Origin: JACVRW01 sp963728495
GTDB lineage: Bacteria; Actinomycetota; Thermoleophilia; Solirubrobacterales; Thermoleophilaceae
DNA length: 64,000 nt
Assembly: GCA_963728495.1 (NCBI GenBank)
Contig: CAVSKI010000002.1
Span: forward strand, 7,417-71,416
Direction of reading: 5' to 3'
Each line of letters begins with the position of its first letter. The stretch's first letter is position 1. This document shows positions 1 through 8,084 of this stretch, one piece after another. The notes below the pieces were generated by a model. It saw only the letters and a program-made list of their open reading frames with translations, made no database searches and was not told where the DNA came from. Position numbers and translations under genes: made by a program.

Positions 1-26
1 AGCCGTGATTCTGAAACGCTTGGGCG

Positions 27-1256
27 GTGCCACCCCTGGCCGCAGGCATCGAGTTCCTCTACGCACCGCCTGGCCATATTCGGATTGCTGCTCCTGGCCG
101 CGGGCGTTGTTGTCGGGGCTCGCGCGGCGCAGCTTTCTGTCGCTCACCGCGCGTTCGTGGTGGCCGGGCTGATTCTCGGGCAGGGAGGCTTCGGGGCGCT
201 CGAGCTCGACCCGGGATCCGACTTCGTGCAGGGGCTCGCGGTGATCGCGCTGATCCTGATCCTGTTCCGCGACGGTCTCGAGGTGGAGGCCGAGATGCTG
301 CAGACCGCCTGGCACCTGCCGTTTCGAAAGCTGCGTGCTGGCCATGCCGCTGACGTGCATCCTCGTCGCGCTGGTCACCCACGCGCTCACCGATCTGGGC
401 TGGACCGAGTCGTTTCTGGTCGGTGCACTGCTGTCGCCCACCGACCCCGTGCTCTCTTCCACGGTGGTCACCAACCCGCGCGTGCCCCGGGTGATTCGCC
501 ATTCGCTCAATCTGGAGTCCGGTCTCAACGACGGCCTGGCGCTCCCCGCCGTGCTCGCCTTCACGGCGGCGGCAGAGGAGCAGCGCGGGCTTCGTCTGGT
601 GGGAATTCGTGCTGCAGGACATCGGGGCCGGGCTTGCGGCCGGGCTGGTTGTGGCCTTCTTGGCCTCGCGGCTGATGCCGCGCAAGACCGCTCTGGGCCA
701 GGAGATCAGCGCTCACCAGAAGGCGCTCTATGCGCTCGGAGTGGCCTTCGCCGCCTACGGAATCGCGGTACTGCCCCCCGAGGGCAACGGCTTCATCTCG
801 GTGTTCGTCTGCGCGATCGCCTTCGGGATCTGGCGTCCCGACATCCGGCATTGCTTCGAGGCCCGCTCCGAGGACGTGATCGAGGTGGTCAAGCTCGGCG
901 TGTTCCTCGTGTTCGGCGCCATCCTCACGAAGGAGTTCCTGTTCGAGGACGGTTGGGCGGCGGTGGCGATCACCGCATTCACATTGCTGGCCGCCCGGCC
1001 GATCGCGGTCTTCGTATCGCTGGCCGGAACGCGACAGGTCGACCTCGCGGGCAAGGCCTTCATGGCCTGGTTCGGCCCCAAGGGCGTGGCCACGATGACG
1101 TTCGCCCTGTTCGTGCTCGGCTCGGCCGTGCCGGAGGCCGAGCGGATCGCCGGTATCGCGGCCCTGGCCGTGGTTGTGTCGATCATCGCTCACGGGCTCA
1201 GCGATCATCCGGGCGCCGAGTGGATGGCACGCAGGGCGGGGTACGAAGAGGCATAG
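27..1256 (+). pseudogene. Na+/H+ antiporter (NhaP/CPA1-like), frameshifted
   Basis: A multi-pass membrane antiporter is readable only by joining reading frames. The frame starting near 85 carries the first helices up to the HLPFRKL segment (about 335). The next frame covers 335-580 with the conserved SPTDPVLSS and ESGLNDG motifs. The third covers 585-1256, with hydrophobic helices and a GPKGVATM-type segment typical of the family. Each change fits one extra base, for example the C in ctgCgtgctg near 333. The extreme N-terminus is unclear: a GTG at 27 opens a third frame that may join by another shift, and the gene could begin left of the window. It would exchange Na+ or K+ for protons at the cytoplasmic membrane. 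Either a pseudogene or a gene with uncorrected sequence insertions; the family call is firm. Confidence 0.7.
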
Positions 1257-1264
1257 TTCACGCC

Positions 1265-1609
1265 ATGGATCACTGGGACATCGCCTCGCTCGCCGTCAAC
1301 CCTCACCAGCCGGAGGTGCTGCGCTCGGACAACGAGACCCGCGTGGTGGCCATCAACCTGCCGGCCGGCGAGGCGCTGGGGGAGCACCAGGTCCATGAGC
1401 GAGCGTGGCTTATGGTGGCCGCCGGTGAGATCGAGGTGGAGGGGGAGGGGCAGACGATCTCCGGCGGCGCCGGGCTGCTCGTGCACTGGGAGCCCAACGA
1501 GCGCCACGAGGTGCGCGCCAAGAGCGATTCGAGGTTGATCTTGCTGCTCTCGCCCTGGCCCGGCGAGGGCCATCCGAGTAGGCGCGGCGAAGAGGGTGCG
1601 GCCTCCTAG
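1265..1609 (+). CDS. Small cupin-fold protein
   Basis: A 114-residue single-domain cupin. The cupin strands are visible around residues 30-100: a PAGEALGEHQVHERAW stretch (motif 1-like, with His and Glu as possible metal ligands), then a GAGLLVHW segment and a NERHEV motif 2-like stretch. ATG at 1265 follows the broken antiporter by 8 bp, and the stop is 11 bp before ccmE, so it could be co-transcribed with either. Substrate unknown; small cupins of this kind are often metal-binding or sugar/acid-binding. No signal peptide, so probably cytoplasmic. Confidence 0.75.
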   Translation: MDHWDIASLAVNPHQPEVLRSDNETRVVAINLPAGEALGEHQVHERAWLMVAAGEIEVEGEGQTISGGAGLLVHWEPNERHEVRAKSDSRLILLLSPWPGEGHPSRRGEEGAAS

Positions 1610-1620
1610 ACTGGAGGACG

Positions 1621-2055
1621 ATGGACCCCTCCCGCAAGCGCAGGCTCCGACTCGTGGTGGCGCTGAGCATCGCCGTTCTGCTCGCCTCGGCGCTGGTGTA
1701 CACGAGCTTCAGCGCATCGAGTGAGGCCGCCAAGCCCTCCGAGATCCAGGAGGGGCGCTCCTACGAGCTGACCGGCAAGGTCGTGGCCGACTCCGTCCAG
1801 CGCGAGGGCAACGAGCTGCGCTTTCGCGTGCGCGACCGCGACGGCACCCATTCCGTCCCGGTGACCTACGCCGGCGTGGTGCCGGACCCCTTCCGCGAGG
1901 GACGCGAGGTCATCGTCTCGGGCGAGCTCCAACAGGGCACGTTCGTGGCCGAGCGCGACTCGCTCGTGACGAAGTGCCCATCGAAGTTCACGGCGGAATC
2001 CGAGGCCGGGCGAAGCAGCCGGCTATGCCGGATGCGCAGCGATAGGGATTCCTAG
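1621..2055 (+). CDS. ccmE: Cytochrome c maturation haem chaperone CcmE, Cys-type variant
   Basis: A 144-residue periplasm-facing haem chaperone with one N-terminal membrane anchor (about residues 11-30) followed by the OB-fold (SYELTGKVV, LRFRVRDRDG, VIVSGEL). In classical CcmE a His in HxxxY binds haem covalently. Here the equivalent place near residue 119 reads LVTKCPSKF, so a Cys replaces the His and a Phe replaces the Tyr. Cys-type (CxxxY) CcmE proteins are known in some bacteria and archaea. CcmF follows after 1 bp, which supports the assignment. It should hand haem to CcmF for attachment to apocytochrome c. Confidence 0.88.
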   Translation: MDPSRKRRLRLVVALSIAVLLASALVYTSFSASSEAAKPSEIQEGRSYELTGKVVADSVQREGNELRFRVRDRDGTHSVPVTYAGVVPDPFREGREVIVSGELQQGTFVAERDSLVTKCPSKFTAESEAGRSSRLCRMRSDRDS

Positions 2056-2056
2056 C

Positions 2057-4216
2057 GTGGCCGGCGTCGGCTCCGCCTGCCTGACGATTGGCCTCCTCAC
2101 CGCGCTCTACGCGGCGGGCGCGTCGCTGTACGGAGCACGCGGAGCGGGACGCAGGTGGGTCGACTCGGGCCGGCGGGCGATCTATTGCCTGGCCGCCCTG
2201 TGCGTCGGCGCCTTCGCCATCCTCGAGTCGGCTTTCCTGCGCTCGGACTTCTCCTACGCGCTCGTGGCCGAGGGCTCATCGACCACCACGCCCACGTTCT
2301 ACAAGGTCACTGCGGTCTGGGCCACGCAGGACGGCTCGCTGCTGCTGTGGGTGACCCTGCTTTCGCTGTTCTCCGCGGCGGTGCTCTTTCTCACCCGGCG
2401 CTCGCTGCGCGATCTCGCGCCCTATGCCGCGGCCGTGCTGGGCGCCGTGGCCGCGTTCTTCCTGTTGCTGATGGTGGGCTGGGAGAACCCGTTCGACACC
2501 CTCGCGGTCGCGCCGCAGGAGGGGGCGGGCCTGAATCCGCTGCTGCGCCACCCCGCGATGATGATCCACCCGCCGATGCTCTACACGGGCTACGTCGGCT
2601 TCTCGATTCCGTTTGCCTTTGCCATCGGCGCACTCGTCACGCGGCGAACGGGCGCCGACTGGATCCGGGCCACGCGCCGCTTTGCGCTGGTGGCCTGGAC
2701 CTTCCTCGGCACCGGCATCCTGTTGGGAGCGCTCTGGTCGTACTCGGAGCTCGGCTGGGGCGGCTACTGGGCCTGGGATCCGGTGGAGAACGCGTCGCTC
2801 ATGCCCTGGCTGGTGGGCACCGCCTTCCTGCACTCGATCATGGTGCAGGAGAAGCGCGGCATGCTGAAGGTGTGGAACGTCTCGCTGATCTGCGCGACGT
2901 TCACGCTGGCGCTGCTGGGCACCTTTCTCGTCCGAAGCGGGATCCTCGACTCCATCCACGCCTTCGGGGCATCGACCATCGGCGTTCAGTTCCTCGTCTT
3001 CATCGGCTGCGTCATCGCTCTGTCGATGGGCCTCGTAATCTCGCGCCTGCCCGACCTGCGCACCGAGGCCCGGCTGGACTCACTGCTCTCGCGCGAGGCG
3101 TTCTTCCTGCTCAACAACCTGGTGCTGGTGGCGCTCGCGCTGGTGATCCTCTGGGGCACGTTCTTCCCCCTAATCTCCGAGGCGCTCACTGGAACCGAGC
3201 AGACCGTCGGCCCGCCCTGGTTCGACCGGCTCGTGACCCCGCTGGCCATCGTGCTCGTGCTGCTGGCCGGGATCGGGCCGGTGCTGGCCTGGCGCCGAGT
3301 CACCGCTGCGGCGCTGAAGCGGGTGCTGCTGGTTCCGCTCGCGTTCACTGCCCTCGTGCTGGCCGCCCTGCTGGCGCTGACCGACGCCGCCGACAGCGTT
3401 CCGTCGCTGGTCATGTTCTGCCTCGTGAGCTTCGTGTTTGCGGTGGTCGGCCAGGAGTTCTGGCGCGGAGCGAGCGCCCGCCGGACGATGACCGGCGAGG
3501 CCTGGCCACGGGCGTTGGCCCGCCTGATCGGGCGCAACCGGCGCCGCTACGGCGGCTACCTGGTGCACGTGGGCATCGCGGTCCTGTTCGGTGCGGTGGC
3601 CGCCTCGTCGGCGTTCGCAGAGCAGCGCGATGTGCGGCTGTCGCCGGGCCAGCGGGTCTCCGTCGGTGGCTATGACGTCGAGTACGTGCGGGCCACCGCG
3701 CGGCTGGGCGGCGACCGCGGGGGGACCGGCGCGCCGATCGCGTTCGGCGCAGTGATGCGGGTGACCCAGGGCGACAAGACCTTCACCCTTCGGCCTTCGC
3801 GCAACTACTACTCCACCGCCGACCCGTCCAAGGGCGCGATCTCCCGCTTCTTCGAAGGAGAGGCCACCAGCGAGGTTGATGTCCGCTGGGGCCTGCGCCG
3901 CGACTTCTGGCTCGCCATCCGTCCCGACCTCGTTTCGCTCGAAAAGCCGATCGCCCGCGCGGATCGCGAGTTCGCCGACTCGCCGGGCGATGTGCAGGCC
4001 GTCGTGATCAACACCCTCACCGAGCTCTATCGCACCGAGCCCCCACCGGCCGCGTTTCGCGTAATCGTGTCTCCGTTGGTGGCCTGGATCTGGATCGGCG
4101 GCGCGATCGTGCTGCTGGGCGCGCTGGTCGCGGCCTGGCCCTCGCCCGAGGCTCGCCTGCGCCGGGTGCGCTCGCTGTACAAGGCCCGGTTGGGCCGCGA
4201 GCTCACCCGGGCCTAG
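2057..4216 (+). CDS. ccmF: Cytochrome c haem lyase CcmF
   Basis: A 719-residue polytopic membrane protein starting at GTG 2057, immediately after ccmE. It has the WWD-type haem-handling segment of the CcmF/CcsA superfamily (GWGGYWAWDPVENAS, near residues 230-250), conserved HPPMLYTGYVG and WATQDGSLLLW motifs, and a large C-terminal extracytoplasmic domain (about residues 520-680) before the last helix. It ligates haem delivered by CcmE to CxxCH sites of apocytochromes on the outer face of the membrane. No ccmABCD or ccmG/H lies in the window, so the rest of the pathway is presumably upstream or elsewhere. Confidence 0.95.
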   Translation: MAGVGSACLTIGLLTALYAAGASLYGARGAGRRWVDSGRRAIYCLAALCVGAFAILESAFLRSDFSYALVAEGSSTTTPTFYKVTAVWATQDGSLLLWVTLLSLFSAAVLFLTRRSLRDLAPYAAAVLGAVAAFFLLLMVGWENPFDTLAVAPQEGAGLNPLLRHPAMMIHPPMLYTGYVGFSIPFAFAIGALVTRRTGADWIRATRRFALVAWTFLGTGILLGALWSYSELGWGGYWAWDPVENASLMPWLVGTAFLHSIMVQEKRGMLKVWNVSLICATFTLALLGTFLVRSGILDSIHAFGASTIGVQFLVFIGCVIALSMGLVISRLPDLRTEARLDSLLSREAFFLLNNLVLVALALVILWGTFFPLISEALTGTEQTVGPPWFDRLVTPLAIVLVLLAGIGPVLAWRRVTAAALKRVLLVPLAFTALVLAALLALTDAADSVPSLVMFCLVSFVFAVVGQEFWRGASARRTMTGEAWPRALARLIGRNRRRYGGYLVHVGIAVLFGAVAASSAFAEQRDVRLSPGQRVSVGGYDVEYVRATARLGGDRGGTGAPIAFGAVMRVTQGDKTFTLRPSRNYYSTADPSKGAISRFFEGEATSEVDVRWGLRRDFWLAIRPDLVSLEKPIARADREFADSPGDVQAVVINTLTELYRTEPPPAAFRVIVSPLVAWIWIGGAIVLLGALVAAWPSPEARLRRVRSLYKARLGRELTRA

Positions 4217-4227
4217 GCTTCACGGGC

Positions 4228-4506
4228 GTGGAGTACGCCCTGGCCCTCCTGGCGCTGGCCGCACTCGTGGCCCTGGCCGTGAGCGTGCCGCTGCGCCGCC
4301 GCGGGCAGGTGGAGCTGCTCGAGGAGACGCGCCTGGAGGAGCTCCGGGCGGCTAAGGAGGCCAAGTACCGCGAGATCCGCGACGCCGAGCTCGACCACCG
4401 CATGGGAAAGCTCTCGGAGCGCGACTGGAAGGGCGTCGACAGCGAGTTGCGCGGCGAGGCGATCGAGATACTGCGCGAGCTGGATGCCCTGGAGGGGCGC
4501 GGTTAG
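4228..4506 (+). CDS. Small membrane protein with coiled coil, CcmI-like
   Basis: A 92-residue protein starting at GTG 4228, 11 bp after ccmF. One N-terminal transmembrane helix (residues 2-20) is followed by a charged, probably helical stretch rich in Glu, Arg and Leu. The arrangement (one helix plus a short coiled coil directly after ccmF) resembles the N-terminal part of the cytochrome c assembly factor CcmI and small CcmI-like proteins of actinobacterial ccm operons. The TPR domain of full CcmI is absent. The role is inferred from position and topology. Confidence 0.65.
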   Translation: MEYALALLALAALVALAVSVPLRRRGQVELLEETRLEELRAAKEAKYREIRDAELDHRMGKLSERDWKGVDSELRGEAIEILRELDALEGRG

Positions 4507-4515
4507 CATGGCGGC

Positions 4516-5319
4516 GTGGGCGACCAGGAGGACGGAACCGAGCCCGACGATTCGAGTGGCTCGAGCCGGCCGGGCAAGCTCGCTGTCGGCCTCGCGCTGA
4601 TCGCGGGCGCGGTCGCGGCGGTCGTGATACTGATCGCCTACTCGCCCGACGGCGATACGCCGAAGCAGCCCGCCGGCGAGCGACTTCCAGCGACCCTGGG
4701 GGCGGTGCCCACCAACAGGGTCGAAGGCCGGGGCACCGCCACAGTCCGCCTGAAGGGCAAGGTCGCCACCGTCGCGCTCGAGACGAATGGCCTGCTCGAC
4801 GACGCCCATGTGATGCACATCCACGCCGGCGAGCGAGGCACCTGCCCGACGCCGGCGGCCGCCCGTCCGCACAACGGCAACCTCTCCATCAGCACCCTCG
4901 ACGGCGCGGCCTTCTACGGCAGCCCGCGCATCTCGCTGACCACACGAGGGGACACCGGCGTGGTCAGCATCCTCGAGTTCGCACGCTACCCGTCGACCGG
5001 GGGCATCACCTACAAGCGCACGATCGAGCTGCGGCCGAGGACGATCCGCTTCCTCCGGAGGAACCTCGCCTCGATCGTTGTGCACGGCATCGATTACAAC
5101 GGCAACGGCGTGTACGACCAGACCCTGGGGGAGAGCGACCTCAACCCCGGCCTGGACGGTGAGGCCACCGCTCCGGCGCTGTGCGGAGAGCTGGTCGCAG
5201 ACCCAGCGGGTCGGCAGAGCGCGCGCAGGCAGAGCCCGGCAGGGCAGACCTTCTCGTCAGCCCTGGCCCTCCCGTCAACCGCTCCCAGCGTGATCTGCCA
5301 CCTACGCCGGACCACCTGA
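4516..5319 (+). CDS. Membrane-anchored exported protein, CHRD-like
   Basis: A 267-residue protein from GTG 4516, 9 bp after the CcmI-like gene. An acidic N-terminus precedes a transmembrane segment (about residues 24-43) and an extracytoplasmic domain with an HVMHIHAGERG motif, similar to CHRD-type domains that contain a short His-x-His strand. A YNGNGVYDQTL segment near residue 190 and a terminal Cys (LCGEL) are also typical. The last 45 residues, after GELVADP, are low-complexity and may be a read-through tail. The 3' end overlaps the convergent sugar dehydrogenase gene by 18 bp. Function unknown. Confidence 0.6.
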   Translation: MGDQEDGTEPDDSSGSSRPGKLAVGLALIAGAVAAVVILIAYSPDGDTPKQPAGERLPATLGAVPTNRVEGRGTATVRLKGKVATVALETNGLLDDAHVMHIHAGERGTCPTPAAARPHNGNLSISTLDGAAFYGSPRISLTTRGDTGVVSILEFARYPSTGGITYKRTIELRPRTIRFLRRNLASIVVHGIDYNGNGVYDQTLGESDLNPGLDGEATAPALCGELVADPAGRQSARRQSPAGQTFSSALALPSTAPSVICHLRRTT

Positions 5320-7791
5320 GCGCCCGACCCGCACCACAGTGCTCTTCCCGGACACGAGCCGTGACGCGTTGCCGCGCTTGTCCAGGCCGCGGACGAGCAG
5401 CCGGTAGTGCCCCGCGGGCAGCTGGGCGCCCAGCTGCACGAGCCAGCGCGCGCCGTTCTTCGTGACGGTCAGCTCGGCGGTCTTCCAGCGCGGCCGCTTG
5501 CAGCTTCGCCATCCGACGCTCATGCGCTTGCGGCTGGGAACCCACCAGCGACATCCCGCCTTGGTGCGCCGGCCTCGCAACGCCACCTGAACGCGCCGCA
5601 CCCCGCTCGTGTCGAGCGCCGAGCCGCGCACCCGGCCGAGCGCCGGCCTGACCGCGGTCACGCGCAGCGCCGGCCCGACACGATCGGTGCTCGCGCTGCC
5701 GGCGCTCGGGCCGCCCGGGGCGTTGGGCGACACGTCGACGAATTCGGCGGTGAGCGTGCCCCCACCCGGCGGCACCGCGTAGCCGTGCAGGCGCGACCCT
5801 CCGTCGGACCAACTCGCGAAGTTGAAGATCCTGCCGCCCTGCTGCAGGCTCGGCGGCGCGCTCACGCTGGTCTGGAAGCCCACCGCCGTGGTCAGGTCGC
5901 GGGGTGTGGTGATCAACAGGCCGCCGTAGGACACGGGCGCGCCGGACGGCCGGCTGCGCAGGCGGACGATCGTGGTCTCGGGATCCACTCGCACCGTCTT
6001 GACGCTGCTCAGCCCGCCCGAGTCCGTTGCCGTTACCTCGACCTCATAGTGGGAGTCCGCGTCGTGATCGGTGGCGGCCTCCACGTCGATCTGCGCCCGG
6101 TTGGAGTAGGTGCCCGCCCCGCCCACATGTGTGTGCTGGGCATGGATCAGGCGCACGTTCCAGTCGAAGGCGGTGCCCGGCAGGGTGCCGTCCTGGGTGT
6201 CGGAGGCGGAAGCGGTCAGCCGGAACATCTGGCCGCCGCGGTAGCGCGAGTCGCCGGACACGCTGATCACCGGAGCCGTGTTGCCGGCGTTGATGGTCTG
6301 GGTGGCGGTGGCGCTTCCGCCCCGGCCGTCGGACACCGTCAGGCGCGCGGTGTAGATGCCCGCGGCGGGATAGGTGTGCGACGGGGCGCCTGAGCTGCTG
6401 CCCGGGGTGCCGTCGCCGAAGTCCCAGCTGTAGGTGAGCGGGTCGCCGTCGGGATCGCTCGACCGGGGCGGGCGGCCGTCGAAGGCCACCGTCAGCGGCG
6501 CGATCCCCGAGCTCGGGGTGGCGGACAACCCCGCGATCGGGCTCCGGTTCCCGGGCGAATAGACGATCCGCCGCACGGAGCCCTGTCCGTTGCCGAAGTT
6601 GCCGACCGACGCGTAGACCAGGTTGCCGTCAGCGTCGGATTCGAGCGCCGTTCCCGACCAGCCCGTGGCGAAGTCCTGTGAGGTCCAGCCGCCTCCGTTG
6701 GGCACGAGCCGCCGAATGAAGCCGCCGGCGTAGTCGCCGAAGAAGATCGAGTTGTCGTATCCCGCCGGGTAGGAACTCCCCGTGTAGGTCGGCCCGCCGA
6801 GTATCGCGCGCGATCCGCCGTGCGCGTACTGGTGCACGGGCGCGTGATGCGGGTTGGCGTATTGGGCCTCACACTGGGGCAGCTCTTCGTAGCCCGGTGT
6901 CCGGCCGCTGCCCTCGTAGCAGGGCCACCCGAAGCTCTCGCCGCCGCCGCCGACCAGGTCGATCTCCTCCCAGCTGTTCCAGCCCACGTCGCCGAGCGCG
7001 ATGCCGCCGCCCGGCCGCAGGCTGAAGCGGAAGGGGTTGCGGAAGCCCTTGGCGTGCAGCTTGGTGCACACGTACGAGAGGTTGCTTTCGGCCGGGCAGA
7101 AGCTGTGGCCGGGCAGCCCCATGCCGTTGCGGTCGATGTGCATGAGCTTGCCCGCCAGGCTGGCCTCGTCGAAGGTCCTCAGTGCCCGGAGGTCCACGCC
7201 GCCGTAGTCGGATCCGTCGCCGTTGCCCACCCAGAGCGTGCCGTCGGGCGCCGAGCGCACCGTGCCGATTGAGTGCGAGGTGCCGTCGGACGGGATGCAG
7301 TCGAGCGCGTTGTTGGCCGTCGGGCAGGGGCCGTCGACGTACGTCCCCAGGATGACCCTCGTGTCGGTTACCTGATTCGAGCCATTGACCTGGACGCGCA
7401 TGAGCTGCGAGACCATCGGAGAGGAGCTGTCCTGCGTGCCCATTCCGTTGAGGTCGTAGGTGTAGAGCAGGTACAGGTAGCCGTTCTGGGCGAACTGCGA
7501 GTCCACGGCCAGACCCAGCAATCCCCGGTCGGAGTAGTGATTGACCCGCGTCGCGTAGTCGGCGACCAAGCCGGCCGTCGAGCCACCCGCCGCAACCACT
7601 TTCAGCGCGCCGTTCTTCTCGGCCACGAACATGCGGCCGTCGGGCGCCCAGGCCACGGTCGTGGGACGCGAGAGGCCGCTCACGATCGTCTGTTCCTCGA
7701 AACCGGTCGGGTAGGTCGCCGCGCCCGCTTCGGGAGCGAAGATCACCATCGCGATCACAGTCGCGCAAATCGCGAGTCTCGAGCACCTCAC
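5302..7791 (-). CDS. Secreted PQQ-dependent sugar dehydrogenase with PKD domain (copy 1)
   Basis: 829 residues with a Sec signal peptide (hydrophobic residues 5-20, cleavage near AGA-AT). Residues about 28-420 form a GSDH/sGDH-type six-bladed beta-propeller: TTVAWAPDGRMFVAEKNG, DRGLLGLAVD, HSIGTVRSAPDG, then GWPCYEGSGRTPGY and the PTYTGSSYPAGYDNSIFFGDY segment. A PKD domain follows (about 430-510, DPDGDPLTYSWDFGDG). The C-terminal third is beta-rich, with repeats shared with copy 2. It probably oxidises aldoses or sugar derivatives outside the cell with PQQ; the substrate cannot be told. Paralogue of 8085-10547, with secG between them on the opposite strand. Confidence 0.88.
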   Translation of the reverse strand: MRCSRLAICATVIAMVIFAPEAGAATYPTGFEEQTIVSGLSRPTTVAWAPDGRMFVAEKNGALKVVAAGGSTAGLVADYATRVNHYSDRGLLGLAVDSQFAQNGYLYLLYTYDLNGMGTQDSSSPMVSQLMRVQVNGSNQVTDTRVILGTYVDGPCPTANNALDCIPSDGTSHSIGTVRSAPDGTLWVGNGDGSDYGGVDLRALRTFDEASLAGKLMHIDRNGMGLPGHSFCPAESNLSYVCTKLHAKGFRNPFRFSLRPGGGIALGDVGWNSWEEIDLVGGGGESFGWPCYEGSGRTPGYEELPQCEAQYANPHHAPVHQYAHGGSRAILGGPTYTGSSYPAGYDNSIFFGDYAGGFIRRLVPNGGGWTSQDFATGWSGTALESDADGNLVYASVGNFGNGQGSVRRIVYSPGNRSPIAGLSATPSSGIAPLTVAFDGRPPRSSDPDGDPLTYSWDFGDGTPGSSSGAPSHTYPAAGIYTARLTVSDGRGGSATATQTINAGNTAPVISVSGDSRYRGGQMFRLTASASDTQDGTLPGTAFDWNVRLIHAQHTHVGGAGTYSNRAQIDVEAATDHDADSHYEVEVTATDSGGLSSVKTVRVDPETTIVRLRSRPSGAPVSYGGLLITTPRDLTTAVGFQTSVSAPPSLQQGGRIFNFASWSDGGSRLHGYAVPPGGGTLTAEFVDVSPNAPGGPSAGSASTDRVGPALRVTAVRPALGRVRGSALDTSGVRRVQVALRGRRTKAGCRWWVPSRKRMSVGWRSCKRPRWKTAELTVTKNGARWLVQLGAQLPAGHYRLLVRGLDKRGNASRLVSGKSTVVRVGRSGGPA

Positions 7792-7847
7792 CGCCAGTAA
7801 AGAACGGATGCACGGCTCTCTGGCTTGCGTCGCTAGCCTTCCCGCCC

Positions 7848-8072
7848 GTGGAAGCGATTCTCAGCGGCCTTCAGGTGGTGCTCGCGGTCGTCCTGATCGT
7901 GCTCATCCTGCTGCACTCCGGCAAGGACACCGGCCTGTCCGGAGCCTTCGGCGTGGGCACCGGCGCCGGCCCCTTCGGCGGCGGCTCGCTCGTCGAGCGC
8001 AACCTCAATCGCTGGACCGTGGCGTTCGCGCTCGTCTTCGTAGTGAACGTGATCGTGCTGCTCAAGATCTGA
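7848..8072 (+). CDS. secG: Preprotein translocase subunit SecG
   Basis: A 74-residue protein starting at GTG 7848. It has the two-helix SecG topology: helix 1 at residues 2-22, a Gly-rich loop with the typical GKDTGLSGAFG and GGGSLVERNLNRWT segments, and helix 2 at 53-72. It associates with SecYE in the membrane and aids SecA-driven export. It lies alone on the plus strand between two oppositely oriented sugar dehydrogenase genes, an unusual place because secG commonly sits near central-metabolism genes such as tpiA. Confidence 0.93.
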   Translation: MEAILSGLQVVLAVVLIVLILLHSGKDTGLSGAFGVGTGAGPFGGGSLVERNLNRWTVAFALVFVVNVIVLLKI

Positions 8073-8084
8073 GCAGGCGGGGCG

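Noticed and set aside
2155..3675. 506-codon plus-strand frame inside ccmF
   Set aside because: Arg/Ala/Gly-rich composition without domains; ccmF in the other frame has clear motifs.
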